Assembly: GCF_041379045.1 (NCBI RefSeq)
Contig: NZ_CP166871.1
Span: 2,108,001 to 2,172,000 of the forward strand
DNA length: 64,000 bases
DNA from: Thalassotalea ponticola
GTDB taxonomy: Bacteria; Pseudomonadota; Gammaproteobacteria; Enterobacterales; Alteromonadaceae
Direction of reading: 5' to 3'
This document shows positions 1-9,803 of the stretch, piece by piece; position 1 is the stretch's first letter, and every line of letters starts with the position of its first letter. A program made the position numbers and the translations under genes. The notes under the pieces were generated by a model that did not search any database, was not told where the DNA came from, and was given only the letters and a program-made list of their open reading frames with translations.

Positions 1-123
1 GCATTGGGTGGTGTTGTTTCGCGTGAGCCAGGCCCGGTAAAAGGCGGCACCACAGAAATCGCATTTGTGAAAGATCCCGATGGCTACGCTATCGAATTAA
101 TTCAAGCCAAAAGTGATCGTTAA
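1..123 (+). CDS. gloA: Lactoylglutathione lyase (glyoxalase I), C-terminal fragment
   Basis: Only the last 40 codons are in the window; the gene begins before base 1. Glyoxalase I converts the hemithioacetal of methylglyoxal and glutathione to S-lactoylglutathione in the cytoplasm. The visible frame ends with [14 protein letters not shown], which matches the conserved C-terminal strand of the family; the glutamate in IELIQ corresponds to a metal ligand of the enzyme. The stop is TAA at 121-123. The next gene, yaeQ, is 151 bases away, so co-transcription is not obvious. The family assignment rests on this short motif and the upstream part could not be checked. Confidence 0.85.
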   Translation, partial: ALGGVVSREPGPVKGGTTEIAFVKDPDGYAIELIQAKSDR

Positions 124-274
124 TAAAATTGGCACCGACGCGAAAGACGATGTAAACACAGGGTCAATCAACCACGTAGCATAAAGTAAACCGAGCTCAG
201 CAACATCTCGCTCGCTTTATCTTTTGTGACACGGCTAAACCAAGTTTGGCCAAATTTACCAATAAAGGCAGTTC

Positions 275-811
275 ATGGCATTAAAAGCAACAGTAAACCG
301 GGCACAAGTCCAAGTGAGTGATATGGATCGCCATTATTACGACAGTCTTTCGTTAACCATCGCACAGCATCCAAGTGAAACCGATAAACGCATGATGGTT
401 AGGTTGTTGGCATTTGTATTAAATGCCAATGAGCAGTTGCGTTTTAGCAAAGGGTTGAGTGAAGACAGCGAGCCCGACATTTGGCACAAAGATTACAGTG
501 AGCAAATCGTGTTGTGGATAGAGCTTGGCGAGCCCGATGAAAAACGTATAAAAAAAGCCTGTAGTCTTGCTCGCCAAGTCATTGTTTACGACTACCAAAG
601 CAGCAATGAAATATGGTGGCAAAAGCTGAAAAACAAGGTACAGCATTTTGATAATCTGAGTGTTTACGCCCTTGACAGCGATGATTGTCAACAGATGGCA
701 GACATGGCCAAGCGCTCGATGGATCTCACTTACACCATAGACTCTGGCCAAGTTTGGGTAAGCTCAGCTGAGCAGACAGTACAAATAACACCAATTACTC
801 TAAAATCATAA
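275..811 (+). CDS. yaeQ: YaeQ family protein
   Basis: A 178-residue soluble protein that matches the YaeQ family along its whole length (the E. coli protein is about 181 residues). YaeQ has a PD-(D/E)XK nuclease-like fold by published structure work, and its cellular role is unsettled; older reports linked it to suppression of an rfaH defect. Family features visible here are the MALKATVNRAQVQVSDMDRHYY-type N-terminus and the block SLTIAQHPSETDKRMMVRLL near residues 26-45. The start ATG follows AAAGGCAG at suitable distance. The M28 peptidase gene starts 16 bases after the stop, so the two may share a transcript. The name is secure and the biochemical function is not. Confidence 0.9.
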   Translation: MALKATVNRAQVQVSDMDRHYYDSLSLTIAQHPSETDKRMMVRLLAFVLNANEQLRFSKGLSEDSEPDIWHKDYSEQIVLWIELGEPDEKRIKKACSLARQVIVYDYQSSNEIWWQKLKNKVQHFDNLSVYALDSDDCQQMADMAKRSMDLTYTIDSGQVWVSSAEQTVQITPITLKS

Positions 812-827
812 GATAAGTTTAAATATC

Positions 828-2159
828 ATGAAATCGATAACAACAACCTTAGCCAGTTTGACACTCACTGTAGCGAGCGCTTTAGCAAGCGTCAATGCCG
901 CACAAATTGATCTCGCTAAAGTCACCCAAGACATGCAGTTTCTCGCCTCTGATGCAATGCAAGGACGGGCGATTGGCAGTCAACAAATTGAGCTAGCTGA
1001 AGATTACATTGTCGAACAATTCAAACAAGCCGGCCTTACCCCACTTGCTCAACTAAACGGTTTTAAACAACACTTTACCTTGTACAAATACACTCCTGAA
1101 CAGATCGCCGTAACCTTAAATGGGGTGACCATTGACTCACAAGATATTGCTTTTAGCGCCAGTGGCACCGTTGATTTAACGACTGAAAATAGCCGTATTG
1201 TCTATATTAACAAGCAACAAAAATTGGCCCCCGAGCTTAACAGCATCAACCAATCCGGCGGCAATACCTTGGTTGTTATTGCACCGGAACACCGCAGCCA
1301 GTTTGTTCAGTATCAACGCTATTTAAGTCGAGGTAGCATGGCGTTATCTGAGAAAAATGGCGATGGATTAGTCATGGTTATCTCCGAACAGCAAGCTATT
1401 GAACAGTTCAGTGCCAAAGGTAACGCCAAGCAACAACGCATTGCACTTGCCAACGTTGTCGGTGTATTAACAGCTAATGAACCCACCGATGAATACGTTA
1501 TCTTCTCAGCCCATCACGATCACGTCGGTACCACCAAAGCGCTCGATGCCAATCAAGACATTATTTATAACGGTGCCAATGACGATGCCAGTGGTGTCAG
1601 TGCGGTACTGAACTTGGCTCGCTATTACCAACAAAAACAGCGTTCGGGTAACCTTGAATTAAAGCGCAATATCATGTTTGTCAGCTTTACCGCTGAAGAG
1701 TCGGGCTTACTTGGTTCAAAAGCGTTTGTCGATCAAGTAGACACTGATGACATTGTCGCCATGATCAATATTGAAATGATCGGTAAGCCATCTGAATTTG
1801 GCCCGGGTAAAATTTGGATGACCGGATTTGACCGCTCAAACCTCGGTCACTTGTTAAATAGCGCGCACGGCAAACAAACCATTTACGCCGATCCATACCC
1901 TGAATACAATTTATTTTATCGCTCAGATAACGCCTCGCTTGCTCGCGCTGGCGTCCCGGCGCACAGCGTATCGAGCACCCAAATTAACAACGATTTAGAC
2001 TATCACAAAGTGACCGATGAAATTGATACCCTAGATATCGAACAAATGCGAGACATTATCGACACCTTAGGTCAAGCCAGCGTGCCGTTGCTCACTGGAG
2101 AGGTTACGCCACATCGAATCGACGGCGTAAGCGCCAGTGGCGTTGGTGCGTTTTTTTAA
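828..2159 (+). CDS. Secreted M28 family metallopeptidase
   Basis: A 443-residue protein with an N-terminal signal peptide (hydrophobic stretch to about residue 24, likely cut after ...SVNAA). The C-terminal half is an M28 aminopeptidase domain that binds two zinc ions: SAHHDHVGT, NGANDDASG, SFTAEESG, MINIEMIG and a late histidine in DYHKVTDE supply the usual metal and catalytic residues in the usual order. Residues about 80-200 probably form the inserted PA-like domain common in this family. It is expected to act in the periplasm or outside the cell, trimming peptides. It lies 16 bases after yaeQ. Exact substrate specificity cannot be read from the sequence. Confidence 0.88.
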   Translation: MKSITTTLASLTLTVASALASVNAAQIDLAKVTQDMQFLASDAMQGRAIGSQQIELAEDYIVEQFKQAGLTPLAQLNGFKQHFTLYKYTPEQIAVTLNGVTIDSQDIAFSASGTVDLTTENSRIVYINKQQKLAPELNSINQSGGNTLVVIAPEHRSQFVQYQRYLSRGSMALSEKNGDGLVMVISEQQAIEQFSAKGNAKQQRIALANVVGVLTANEPTDEYVIFSAHHDHVGTTKALDANQDIIYNGANDDASGVSAVLNLARYYQQKQRSGNLELKRNIMFVSFTAEESGLLGSKAFVDQVDTDDIVAMINIEMIGKPSEFGPGKIWMTGFDRSNLGHLLNSAHGKQTIYADPYPEYNLFYRSDNASLARAGVPAHSVSSTQINNDLDYHKVTDEIDTLDIEQMRDIIDTLGQASVPLLTGEVTPHRIDGVSASGVGAFF

Positions 2160-2221
2160 CTGTGATTTAAGTTTTTTAAACGTTTTTAAATATTTACTTA
2201 CATTTGTCAGCTAAGCTGTAC

Positions 2222-2248
2222 TGTAAAGCCGTTGGCTATGGCTTTACA
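2222..2248 (+). terminator. Stem-loop after M28 peptidase gene
   Basis: A perfect 9-bp inverted repeat (TGTAAAGCC and GGCTTTACA, 9-base loop) lies 62 bases after the peptidase stop. It has no strong T-run, so it may be a weak terminator or an mRNA-stabilising hairpin. The rest of 2160-2472 shows no gene; it holds the leader of the DUF885 gene, whose start has AAGG eight bases upstream. Confidence 0.4.
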
Positions 2249-2472
2249 ATGTTTATCGGAAAACAAATTCAACAAGCGCTCAACAAGCTAGTTATTGGCT
2301 AATTCACCTTGTCAATAACGAGCATGTCATACGGCACAAGCCAATCTGGTTACTTGTCGTATAAACAGGACCGTTAACCGCATCTCGGTATTATGTCCAA
2401 GGTTAAGCGGTTGAAAACACCTGTGTTTTGAGGCAGGCTTGGTAGATAATTACTAATAATAAGGCTTCATTT

Positions 2473-4338
2473 ATGCGAACGAAAAAATCTTTATTGGCAT
2501 TGGCATTATCAAGTGCGTTTCTTGCCGCTTGTACCAACACTGACTCGACTGCATCATCAAATGCGAACAACACCGCAACTGAAGTAGTAGCAGAGCAAAA
2601 CGCAGCAGTGGCTGAAACCGAATCACAGCGCTTAAACGCTTTTTTTGAAAAAGTGTTTATGGATACCGTCATGCGCTCGCCGCAAATGCAAACGTACTTG
2701 GGTATTCGCAAAGACTATGACAAGTGGGATGAGTTTACGGAACAACGCAGTGCAGAAGACCTACAATTTGCCAAAGACAACCTAGCCGCATTGGCAGAGT
2801 TTGATTACGACAAACTCGACGATCAAACTAAAATCAGCTATCAGTTGGCCAAAAGCTCATTAGAGCAAGAGATCAACTCTTACAAATGGCGTCACCACAA
2901 CTACCCTGTTAACCAAATGTTTGGTATTCACTCAAACATTCCGTCTATGTTAATCAACCAGCACACCATTGCTAACAGCAAAGAAGCAAACGACTATATC
3001 GGTCGTTTAAACGGTGTTGAAAAAGTCATGCAGCAATTGGTTGAGCAACTTAAAATTCGTGAGAACAAAGGCATCATCGCCCCGAGTTTTGTCTTCCCTC
3101 ATGTTATTCGCGATTCACAAAACTTGATCAACGGTGCACCGTTTACCGACGGTGATGATTCAACCTTGTTTGCTGACTTTAAGAGCAAAGTAGCCAAACT
3201 CGACATTGATGACAGTGAAAAAGAAACACTTATTAACGACGCCAAAACGGCCCTGTTAAGCAGTGTACAATCGGGTTATCAACACCTAATTGATTACCTT
3301 ATTGAACTGGAACCGAAATCGACCAACGATGCGGGTGCGTGGAAATTTCCAAATGGCGCGGAATACTACAACGTCGCGTTAAAACGCACCACAACGACTG
3401 ATTTGACCGCTGAGCAAATTCATCAAATCGGCTTACAAGAAGTTGCCCGCATCCACGATGAAATGCGTACCATTAAAGATAAAGTTGGCTTTAAAGGTGA
3501 CTTGCAAGCGTTTATGCAGTTTATGCGTACCGATAAACAATTTTATTATCCGAACACCGAACAAGGTAAGCAACGCTACTTAGATGAAGCGACTTACTGG
3601 ATAGACGATATGAAAACCCGTCTTGATGAGTTGTTTATTGTTAAGCCAAAAGCCGACTTAGTGGTAAAACGCGTCGAGGCGTTCCGCGAACAATCAGCAG
3701 GTAAAGCATTTTACAATCGTCCAGCGCCAGACGGCTCTCGTCCAGGTATTTACTACGCTAACCTATACGATATGGAAGCTATGCCTACCTACCAAATGGA
3801 AGCACTTGCTTACCACGAAGGTATTCCGGGCCACCACATGCAGTTAGCTATTTCTCAAGAGCTAGAAGGCATTCCAACATTCCGCAAGTTTGCTAGCTAC
3901 ACGGCTTACAGCGAAGGTTGGGGTTTATACAGCGAATTACTGCCAAAAGAAATTGGTTTGTACGAAAACCCGTACTCTGATTTTGGTCGCTTAGCAATGG
4001 AGTTGTGGCGCGCTTGTCGTTTGGTTGTTGATACCGGCATGCACACCAAAAAGTGGACTCGTGAGCAAAGTATTGATTACTACGTAAACAACACCCCAAA
4101 TGCCAAATCTGATGCGGTAAAAATGGTTGAACGCCATGCGGTTATGCCTTCACAAGCAACCGCATATAAAGTCGGTATGTTAGAAATTTTGCGCATGCGT
4201 GACATGGCTAAAGAAGCACTAGGTGACAAATTCGATATTCGCGAATTCCACGAAGTGTACTTGAAAAACGGCCCATTACCGCTTGATGTTATGCAAACTA
4301 TGATGGAAAACTACATCAAAGAAAAGCAAGGTGCATAG
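2473..4338 (+). CDS. DUF885 family lipoprotein, putative metallopeptidase
   Basis: A 621-residue protein with a lipoprotein signal peptide whose lipobox is LAAC, with the modified cysteine at residue 20. The rest matches the DUF885 family, large helical proteins thought to be zinc peptidases. The motif HEGIPGHH at residues 448-455 is the family hallmark and resembles a zinc-binding HEXXXXH site; the stretch YTAYSEGWGLYSE about 30 residues further may supply another acidic ligand. The protein should sit in the cell envelope, anchored by lipid. It is probably transcribed alone, with a strong terminator after the stop. The domain assignment is firm; catalytic activity is an inference from the motif. 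Confidence 0.87.
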   Translation: MRTKKSLLALALSSAFLAACTNTDSTASSNANNTATEVVAEQNAAVAETESQRLNAFFEKVFMDTVMRSPQMQTYLGIRKDYDKWDEFTEQRSAEDLQFAKDNLAALAEFDYDKLDDQTKISYQLAKSSLEQEINSYKWRHHNYPVNQMFGIHSNIPSMLINQHTIANSKEANDYIGRLNGVEKVMQQLVEQLKIRENKGIIAPSFVFPHVIRDSQNLINGAPFTDGDDSTLFADFKSKVAKLDIDDSEKETLINDAKTALLSSVQSGYQHLIDYLIELEPKSTNDAGAWKFPNGAEYYNVALKRTTTTDLTAEQIHQIGLQEVARIHDEMRTIKDKVGFKGDLQAFMQFMRTDKQFYYPNTEQGKQRYLDEATYWIDDMKTRLDELFIVKPKADLVVKRVEAFREQSAGKAFYNRPAPDGSRPGIYYANLYDMEAMPTYQMEALAYHEGIPGHHMQLAISQELEGIPTFRKFASYTAYSEGWGLYSELLPKEIGLYENPYSDFGRLAMELWRACRLVVDTGMHTKKWTREQSIDYYVNNTPNAKSDAVKMVERHAVMPSQATAYKVGMLEILRMRDMAKEALGDKFDIREFHEVYLKNGPLPLDVMQTMMENYIKEKQGA

Positions 4339-4369
4339 GTCAAGCGACGTTACCTCGCTAATTTGACAT

Positions 4370-4401
4370 AAAGGAGCTGAACATTCAGCTCCTTTTTTTT
4401 T
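4370..4401 (+). terminator. Intrinsic terminator of the DUF885 gene
   Basis: A perfect stem AAAGGAGCTGA / TCAGCTCCTTT with a 4-base loop is followed by a run of nine T. It lies 31 bases after the DUF885 stop codon. Confidence 0.93.
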
Positions 4402-4564
4402 AAAAGCCAGTCAATACAACGCCTATGTGCTATGACAATCAGGCTGAACAGTATGGTACCGAAATTTTTGCCTCGCCTTAAACAGGTGTAATGTTTCGAA
4501 AAAAGTTGTCGGCAGTGTTAGAATAAGCCTTATAAACGCGACGCTAAAACCCATTGAGATTACT

Positions 4565-6955
4565 TTGAGCATAAACAGTTATTTCACCCGTTTTTTTCTG
4601 GTACTACTGGTCCTGATCACCGCTAACGTGTGCTTTTTTTATTACTACCAATCTACCGCTAATCAACTGGACCGATTAAAAAAAGATCGCGTCAATGCCA
4701 TGGAGCTTGCGGCGATGGTACGCGACACCTCAAATAAGCAAACGCGCACCGCGCGAACCTATGTGGTCACCGGTGATGACACCTATAAAAATTATTACCA
4801 AGAAGTGATCGAGGTGCGCCAAGGGTTGCGCACTCGCCCGGATGATTACTTTAGCGTCTATTGGGATGAAGATCACACCGAACGTCAACAAAGCTCGGCT
4901 GCGCAAGAGCCGCTAATTAACACCATCGACAAGTTACTGGCACCAAAAGCTTTGCTTGATATACTGCGAGAAGCCGTGCGCATGGGCGATCAGTTGGCCA
5001 ATATTGAACAGCAAGCACTTAGTCTGTTTGCCACAGACCCGCTTAACAAAAAAACTAGCGCAATGGATCTGTTATACGGCGCTCCCTATTTAGAGGCGAA
5101 AAGCGACATAATGCAGCAAATAGATGTATTTCACCGCGCTTACGACAAGTGGCACTACCAAAGCACGAGTAAACTGCAACAACAAATCAAAGTAGGTCAA
5201 TTGATCAAATTGGTGTTGCAAGCCATGTTTATTTTAAGTTTGTTGTGGATTCGCTATTTTATCGTCAAATACATCTCCGGCCCATTGAGTAATATCACCG
5301 AAATGGCGCGCAATATTGGCACCGGTAACTTTAACTTAAAAGCTGAACATCCAGGTAAACCAGCCGATATTGATATCTTGGTGCAAGCGATGAATCAGAT
5401 GCAAGATGAAATCAAGCAAACCTTGGTAAAATATGAACAACAGGCGTTAATTGCGGAAAAAGCCAAGCAACAAGCAGAAACAGCCAATCGCACTCGGGCT
5501 GAATTCTTAGCCAATATGAGCCACGAGATCCGCACGCCAATGAATGGCATTATTGGTTTATCGCAATTGTTACAGCAACAAGATCTGGCGCAAGAAGATA
5601 AAGCTTACGTCAACAAAATTTTATCTTCGGCCAAGCAGTTGCTCAATATCCTTAATGACATTCTTGATTTTTCTAAAATCGACAGTAATCGCATGGATAT
5701 TGATCGAGTTGAATTCGACTTAAACAGCTTATTTGAGCGATTGGCGAATGTGTTTGCCATTAACGCCGATCACAAGCACCTAGATCTGCAATTTAATATT
5801 GACGACAACGTACAACGTTATTTTTACGGCGACCCTGTGCGCATTGGTCAAGTGTTGATGAACTTAACCTCCAATGCCGTCAAGTTTACCAAGCAAGGAC
5901 GGGTGAGTATTGGCCTCGAGCAAAAAAATAACACCATTGTCTTTACGGTCGAAGACACGGGGATCGGCTTAACCCAAACTCACATGCAACGCATTTTCAA
6001 GCCGTTTTCTCAAGCAGATAACTCCATTACCCGAAAATTTGGAGGTACCGGGCTTGGACTCACCATAAGCCACAAGCTGGCTAAGTTAATGCGCGGTAAC
6101 CTCAAAGTAACTTCTACCTACGGCAAAGGCAGTTGCTTTACCTTCGCCATTCCGCTTGAAAAAGCGGTACAGCAACCGCTGCCACAGATCAAACAGCACA
6201 AATTACTGGCGATAACCGATTACCATTACCATCAGCAGTTATTGGAGCAACACTGTCCACACTTTGATATAGCGCTACAATTTTTACAGCGCGATGCGCT
6301 GTCATCTATCGAGGTCAGCGACGACCAAAATCTGGCGTTACTGGTTGATATCTGTTATTTAGATGAACGACAGCTCGATGCGCTTGAGTACACGCTTAAG
6401 CCCTTGTTGCTAGACAGACAGTTAAAACTTATCGTCATCAGTCGCTTAAGTCAGCCAGAACAACGCAATCGATTTGCCTTCTACGACAATCGCTATCACA
6501 TGCATTGGCCCATTTCCTTTGCCAGCCTTGTTGATATTCTCAGTATTGATAACAGCAAACAATCATCGTATCAATACAGTCAATTTAGCGGCATAAAAGT
6601 GTTATTAGCAGAAGACATTCCGGTGAACCAAATTGTCGCCAAGGGCTTACTTGAAAAGCTAGGGGTTAGCGTTGATGTGGTCGAAAATGGCGAACAAGCC
6701 GTCGCCGCGGTTGAGAAAAAACACTACCATTTGGTATTAATGGACGTGCACATGCCGAAAATGGATGGACACCAAGCGACGCGTTTAATTCGCGAAAACT
6801 CCGATTTTGACGACTTGCCGATCGTCGCATTAACTGCCGACACGCTGCGAGAGCGCATTGAACAGTGCTCTATGTCGGGGATGAATGACTTTATTTCAAA
6901 ACCATTCATGCTTGCCGATATGGAAAAAATATTACATCGACACATCAGCAATTAA
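4565..6955 (+). CDS. Hybrid sensor histidine kinase / response regulator
   Basis: A 796-residue membrane sensor that starts at TTG; no good ATG exists nearby. Visible order: membrane segment (about residues 8-28), periplasmic sensor region (29-213) resembling CHASE3-type helical sensors, second membrane segment (about 214-235), HAMP linker (236-290), HisKA domain with phospho-acceptor His320 in [12 protein letters not shown], HATPase domain with N box [10 protein letters not shown]1 box VEDTGIGL and G2 box GGTGLGL, a degenerate receiver-like stretch (about 560-660), and an intact receiver with Asp727 in [11 protein letters not shown]. It has no output DNA-binding domain, so it must signal through a partner such as an Hpt protein, and none is encoded nearby. 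The stimulus is unknown. It is flanked by unrelated genes. Confidence 0.93.
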   Translation: MSINSYFTRFFLVLLVLITANVCFFYYYQSTANQLDRLKKDRVNAMELAAMVRDTSNKQTRTARTYVVTGDDTYKNYYQEVIEVRQGLRTRPDDYFSVYWDEDHTERQQSSAAQEPLINTIDKLLAPKALLDILREAVRMGDQLANIEQQALSLFATDPLNKKTSAMDLLYGAPYLEAKSDIMQQIDVFHRAYDKWHYQSTSKLQQQIKVGQLIKLVLQAMFILSLLWIRYFIVKYISGPLSNITEMARNIGTGNFNLKAEHPGKPADIDILVQAMNQMQDEIKQTLVKYEQQALIAEKAKQQAETANRTRAEFLANMSHEIRTPMNGIIGLSQLLQQQDLAQEDKAYVNKILSSAKQLLNILNDILDFSKIDSNRMDIDRVEFDLNSLFERLANVFAINADHKHLDLQFNIDDNVQRYFYGDPVRIGQVLMNLTSNAVKFTKQGRVSIGLEQKNNTIVFTVEDTGIGLTQTHMQRIFKPFSQADNSITRKFGGTGLGLTISHKLAKLMRGNLKVTSTYGKGSCFTFAIPLEKAVQQPLPQIKQHKLLAITDYHYHQQLLEQHCPHFDIALQFLQRDALSSIEVSDDQNLALLVDICYLDERQLDALEYTLKPLLLDRQLKLIVISRLSQPEQRNRFAFYDNRYHMHWPISFASLVDILSIDNSKQSSYQYSQFSGIKVLLAEDIPVNQIVAKGLLEKLGVSVDVVENGEQAVAAVEKKHYHLVLMDVHMPKMDGHQATRLIRENSDFDDLPIVALTADTLRERIEQCSMSGMNDFISKPFMLADMEKILHRHISN

Positions 6956-7003
6956 CAACAATACGCGTTGTGGTGTTAACCAACGCAATAGATAGGCACC
7001 GAT

Positions 7004-7714
7004 ATGGATAAGTGTTACCAAATGAGCCCGATTGCCGTGGTTCATTCGCCCTATAAAGAAAAGTTTGCCATTCCGCGCCAGCCAAATTTAGTCACCGCGG
7101 CACACGGTAAAATAGAGCTATTACTGGCGGCTAATCAACACGAGCTGGTGCGCGATATTGAGCAGCACAGCCATTTGTGGCTGGTATTCGTGTTTCATCA
7201 AACGATCGAGCGCGGTTGGAAACCTCTGGTTAAAGCCCCGCGATTAGGCGGCAACGTCAAAACCGGTGTTCTTGCCTGTCGCACCACCCACCGACCAAAC
7301 CCAATAGGTATCTCGGTGGTTAAATTTCAAGGTCTGTCAACAGTAAACGGTCATCTGGCAATTGATATCAGTGGCTTAGATTTGCTCGATGGCACACCTA
7401 TCTTGGATATTAAACCCTACATTCCGTACAGCGATTGTGTCCCTCAAGCAAGGTCAATGATGGCGCCTGAGGCACAAAAAAGCTCGATATCAATAACCTT
7501 TTCATCAACGGCGCAACAACAGTTGGCGCATTATCAGTCACAATACGCCAACTTTGAATTGTTGATACGACAAGTTTTGGCACAAGATCCCAGACCCGCC
7601 TATCGCAAACGCGATCTCGGTCAACAAGAATATGGCATGCGCTTATACGATTGTAATATTCGCTGGCAAATCAATGCCGATATTTGTACCGTTGTGTCGA
7701 TTGACTCGGTGTGA
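7004..7714 (+). CDS. trmO: tRNA (adenine(37)-N6)-methyltransferase TrmO
   Basis: A 236-residue TsaA-like beta-barrel protein, the same length as E. coli TrmO (YaeB). The enzyme uses S-adenosylmethionine to methylate the N6 of t6A at position 37 in threonine tRNA. Family motifs are present: HSPYKEKFAIPRQPNLV at residues 12-28, RTTHRPNPIGIS in the cofactor-binding loop, and DGTPILDIKPYIPYSD. The C-terminal extension typical of proteobacterial TrmO, ending after DPRPAYRK, is also present. In E. coli this gene lies next to proS, and here proS is 2 kb downstream. The spacing of 48 bases from the kinase gene leaves open whether it has its own promoter. Confidence 0.93.
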   Translation: MDKCYQMSPIAVVHSPYKEKFAIPRQPNLVTAAHGKIELLLAANQHELVRDIEQHSHLWLVFVFHQTIERGWKPLVKAPRLGGNVKTGVLACRTTHRPNPIGISVVKFQGLSTVNGHLAIDISGLDLLDGTPILDIKPYIPYSDCVPQARSMMAPEAQKSSISITFSSTAQQQLAHYQSQYANFELLIRQVLAQDPRPAYRKRDLGQQEYGMRLYDCNIRWQINADICTVVSIDSV

Positions 7715-7927
7715 TCGGGGAGGTGTACTTTTTTGGGTGACTGTTGCCTTATCGATACGTATAATGGCGCTATTCACGGCAAATAGTCCGGTTACTAAGC
7801 TAAGTTAGCATTTGACTATTTGCGTATGTTTCATCCTAACCTGCCTACCCGATATGTGAACAAACACGCGGTAGCGGTTGGCCCTAAATTGCTGCGGATT
7901 TACGCTCCGACTGGCGAGGACCTATTT

Positions 7928-8914
7928 ATGAGTAAGTACGTTGTTTGTGCTTTATACAAGTTCGTTACCCTAGAAAATTACCAACAGATCAAACCTGAAT
8001 TACTGCAGACTATGCAGGACAACAACATCGTTGGTACCCTGTTACTGGCCAAAGAAGGTATTAATGGTACCGTTGCCGGCTCTCGAGGCGGTATCGATGC
8101 GTTATTGTCGTATTTAAACGATACATTAAATCTTGCCCCTATTTCGTTTAAAGAGTCATTTACCGACAAAGCGCCATTTAAGCGCACCAAAGTAAAACTG
8201 AAAAAAGAAATTGTCACCATGGGGGTTGAAGGCATCGACCCGAAACAAGTTGTCGGCACCTACGTGAAGCCACAGCAGTGGAATGAATTGATCAGCGATC
8301 CTGACGTGCTGTTAATTGACACACGCAACGATTACGAGATCGAAATTGGTACTTTTAAAGGCGCAATTAACCCAAATACTGATTCATTCCGTGAATTCCC
8401 TCAGTATGTTGCCGATCATCTCGACCCGCAAAAGCACAAGAAGGTTGCTATGTTTTGTACCGGCGGTATCCGTTGTGAAAAGTCGACGGCGTATTTAAAA
8501 GAGCAAGGCTTTGATCAGGTCTACCACCTCGAAGGCGGAATATTACAGTACCTAGAAGACGTCGATAAAAAAGACACGATGTGGCAAGGCGACTGTTTCG
8601 TATTTGATGATCGAGTTGCCGTTAATCACGACTTAGAAGTCAGCGGTTACGATCAGTGCCACGCATGTCGTTTACCGATCACCGAACAAGACAAGTTACG
8701 CGATGAATATCAAAAAGGCGTCAGTTGCCATCGTTGCTATGACCAAACTAGCGAACAGCAACGCGCTCGATACGCTGAGCGACAACGTCAAATGATGTTA
8801 GCGAAAACGCGCGGCGAACAGCACATTGGTGGTGACGTACATAAAAATATCGCAGAGCGAAAAGCAAAGAAGCAGCAACGCATTGCCGAGCAGCAAGCCA
8901 ACAGCGTTAAGTAA
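7928..8914 (+). CDS. trhO: tRNA uridine(34) hydroxylase, rhodanese family
   Basis: A 328-residue protein of the TrhO (YceA) family, which makes 5-hydroxyuridine at wobble position 34 of tRNA. It has an N-terminal ferredoxin-like domain (residues 1-95, [13 protein letters not shown] start), a rhodanese domain (about 110-215) with catalytic Cys177 in [12 protein letters not shown], and a C-terminal zinc-binding part with CHAC and CHRC pairs. An upstream in-frame TTG at 7820 would add 36 residues, but GAGGAC sits at proper distance before the ATG at 7928 and homologues begin with this MSKYVV-type sequence, so I chose 7928. It sits between trmO and proS, giving a small cluster of tRNA-related genes. 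Confidence 0.93.
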   Translation: MSKYVVCALYKFVTLENYQQIKPELLQTMQDNNIVGTLLLAKEGINGTVAGSRGGIDALLSYLNDTLNLAPISFKESFTDKAPFKRTKVKLKKEIVTMGVEGIDPKQVVGTYVKPQQWNELISDPDVLLIDTRNDYEIEIGTFKGAINPNTDSFREFPQYVADHLDPQKHKKVAMFCTGGIRCEKSTAYLKEQGFDQVYHLEGGILQYLEDVDKKDTMWQGDCFVFDDRVAVNHDLEVSGYDQCHACRLPITEQDKLRDEYQKGVSCHRCYDQTSEQQRARYAERQRQMMLAKTRGEQHIGGDVHKNIAERKAKKQQRIAEQQANSVK

Positions 8915-8958
8915 GCTAAACAGCATCGAAATCGCGATCGAAATTACATGAGTTAGAC

Positions 8959-8992
8959 AAAGGCTTGCACGGTTTATCGAGCAAGCCTTTTT
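8959..8992 (+). terminator. Intrinsic terminator of trhO
   Basis: The stem AAAGGCTTGC / GCAAGCCTTT has a 12-base loop and runs into five T. It lies 45 bases after the trhO stop. Confidence 0.88.
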
Positions 8993-8999
8993 AACGTCG

Positions 9000-9803
9000 C
9001 TGCCTAAAAGACCTTGATTGTATTGATAGCTTAAACGGTGAATTAGCGCGACAATACCTCGATAGCGCTGGCCATTCACCTACCTGATGATGGTAAACCG
9101 TTTTACTCGATAACCAGTAGCCGGTTGTTTTAAGCCTTGATGCCAACCACCATGAGCTTGCCTGTCCATTTGATATTATCGGCTCTGTGAGGTATTATTG
9201 CGCAAAGTTTAGCCACCCCTAGATGGTTGTTTTATCAATCTGACACACCGATAAACACTGTTTTGTTGTCGCTAAACCAGACCTCTATTTACGCTGAATA
9301 TCGCGACTCCAGGCGCTCGTGCGAGGTGGCCAATGGCTAACGAAAAAACGTTTTTACCTGAGTTTAACAAGGTAAATTCAGGCACTGATACCAGATCACA
9401 AGGTGACGATGTTAGTCGCCCCGACCAACACTTATATTTTCCGTTTGGCGATATCCCCTGCCCCGCGGCCTCCACTCCCAGTGACCGCTGGTGGTTTAAC
9501 AGTCGCCGTCGAAGCCATAAACGAGTGCAAATTAAACGAGTTATTCAACGTCGTAAACGCTGATGAGCTATACCGACGCTACTGGTTTCATGTACGCTTC
9601 GTTGCGTCTTTAGCACTCATGACTCAACACTTGGTACTTGCTCCTACATACTGAGCACGGATCACGCGGTTACCCACCACTAACGGCTGACAATTTGATT
9701 ATTTTTCACCGTTGTAAACAGATAAGCGTTTGCCTAATGACCTGGTGCTGTTAGAATAACAGCTATTTTCAACGTCAATTTAATCATACGGAATTGCATC
9801 TCC
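9000..9803. other. Long intergenic stretch between trhO and proS
   Basis: No recognised gene lies in these 800 bases. Short open frames exist on both strands between 9270 and 9655. The best is on the plus strand at 9333-9563 (76 codons, ATG preceded by GAGG), but its product has no family I recognise, is rich in Arg and Ser at the C-terminus, and overlaps open frames in two other readings, which is typical of GC-rich non-coding DNA. The last 90 bases presumably hold the proS promoter. I list the stretch instead of calling a gene. Confidence 0.5.

Noticed and set aside
7820..7927. N-terminal extension of trhO from a TTG codon
   Set aside because: The extension is not shared by the family as I know it, and the ATG at 7928 has a proper ribosome site.
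9333..9563. A 76-codon frame with a plausible ribosome site
   Set aside because: No recognisable family, odd composition, and competing open frames on both strands; evidence is too weak for a gene call.
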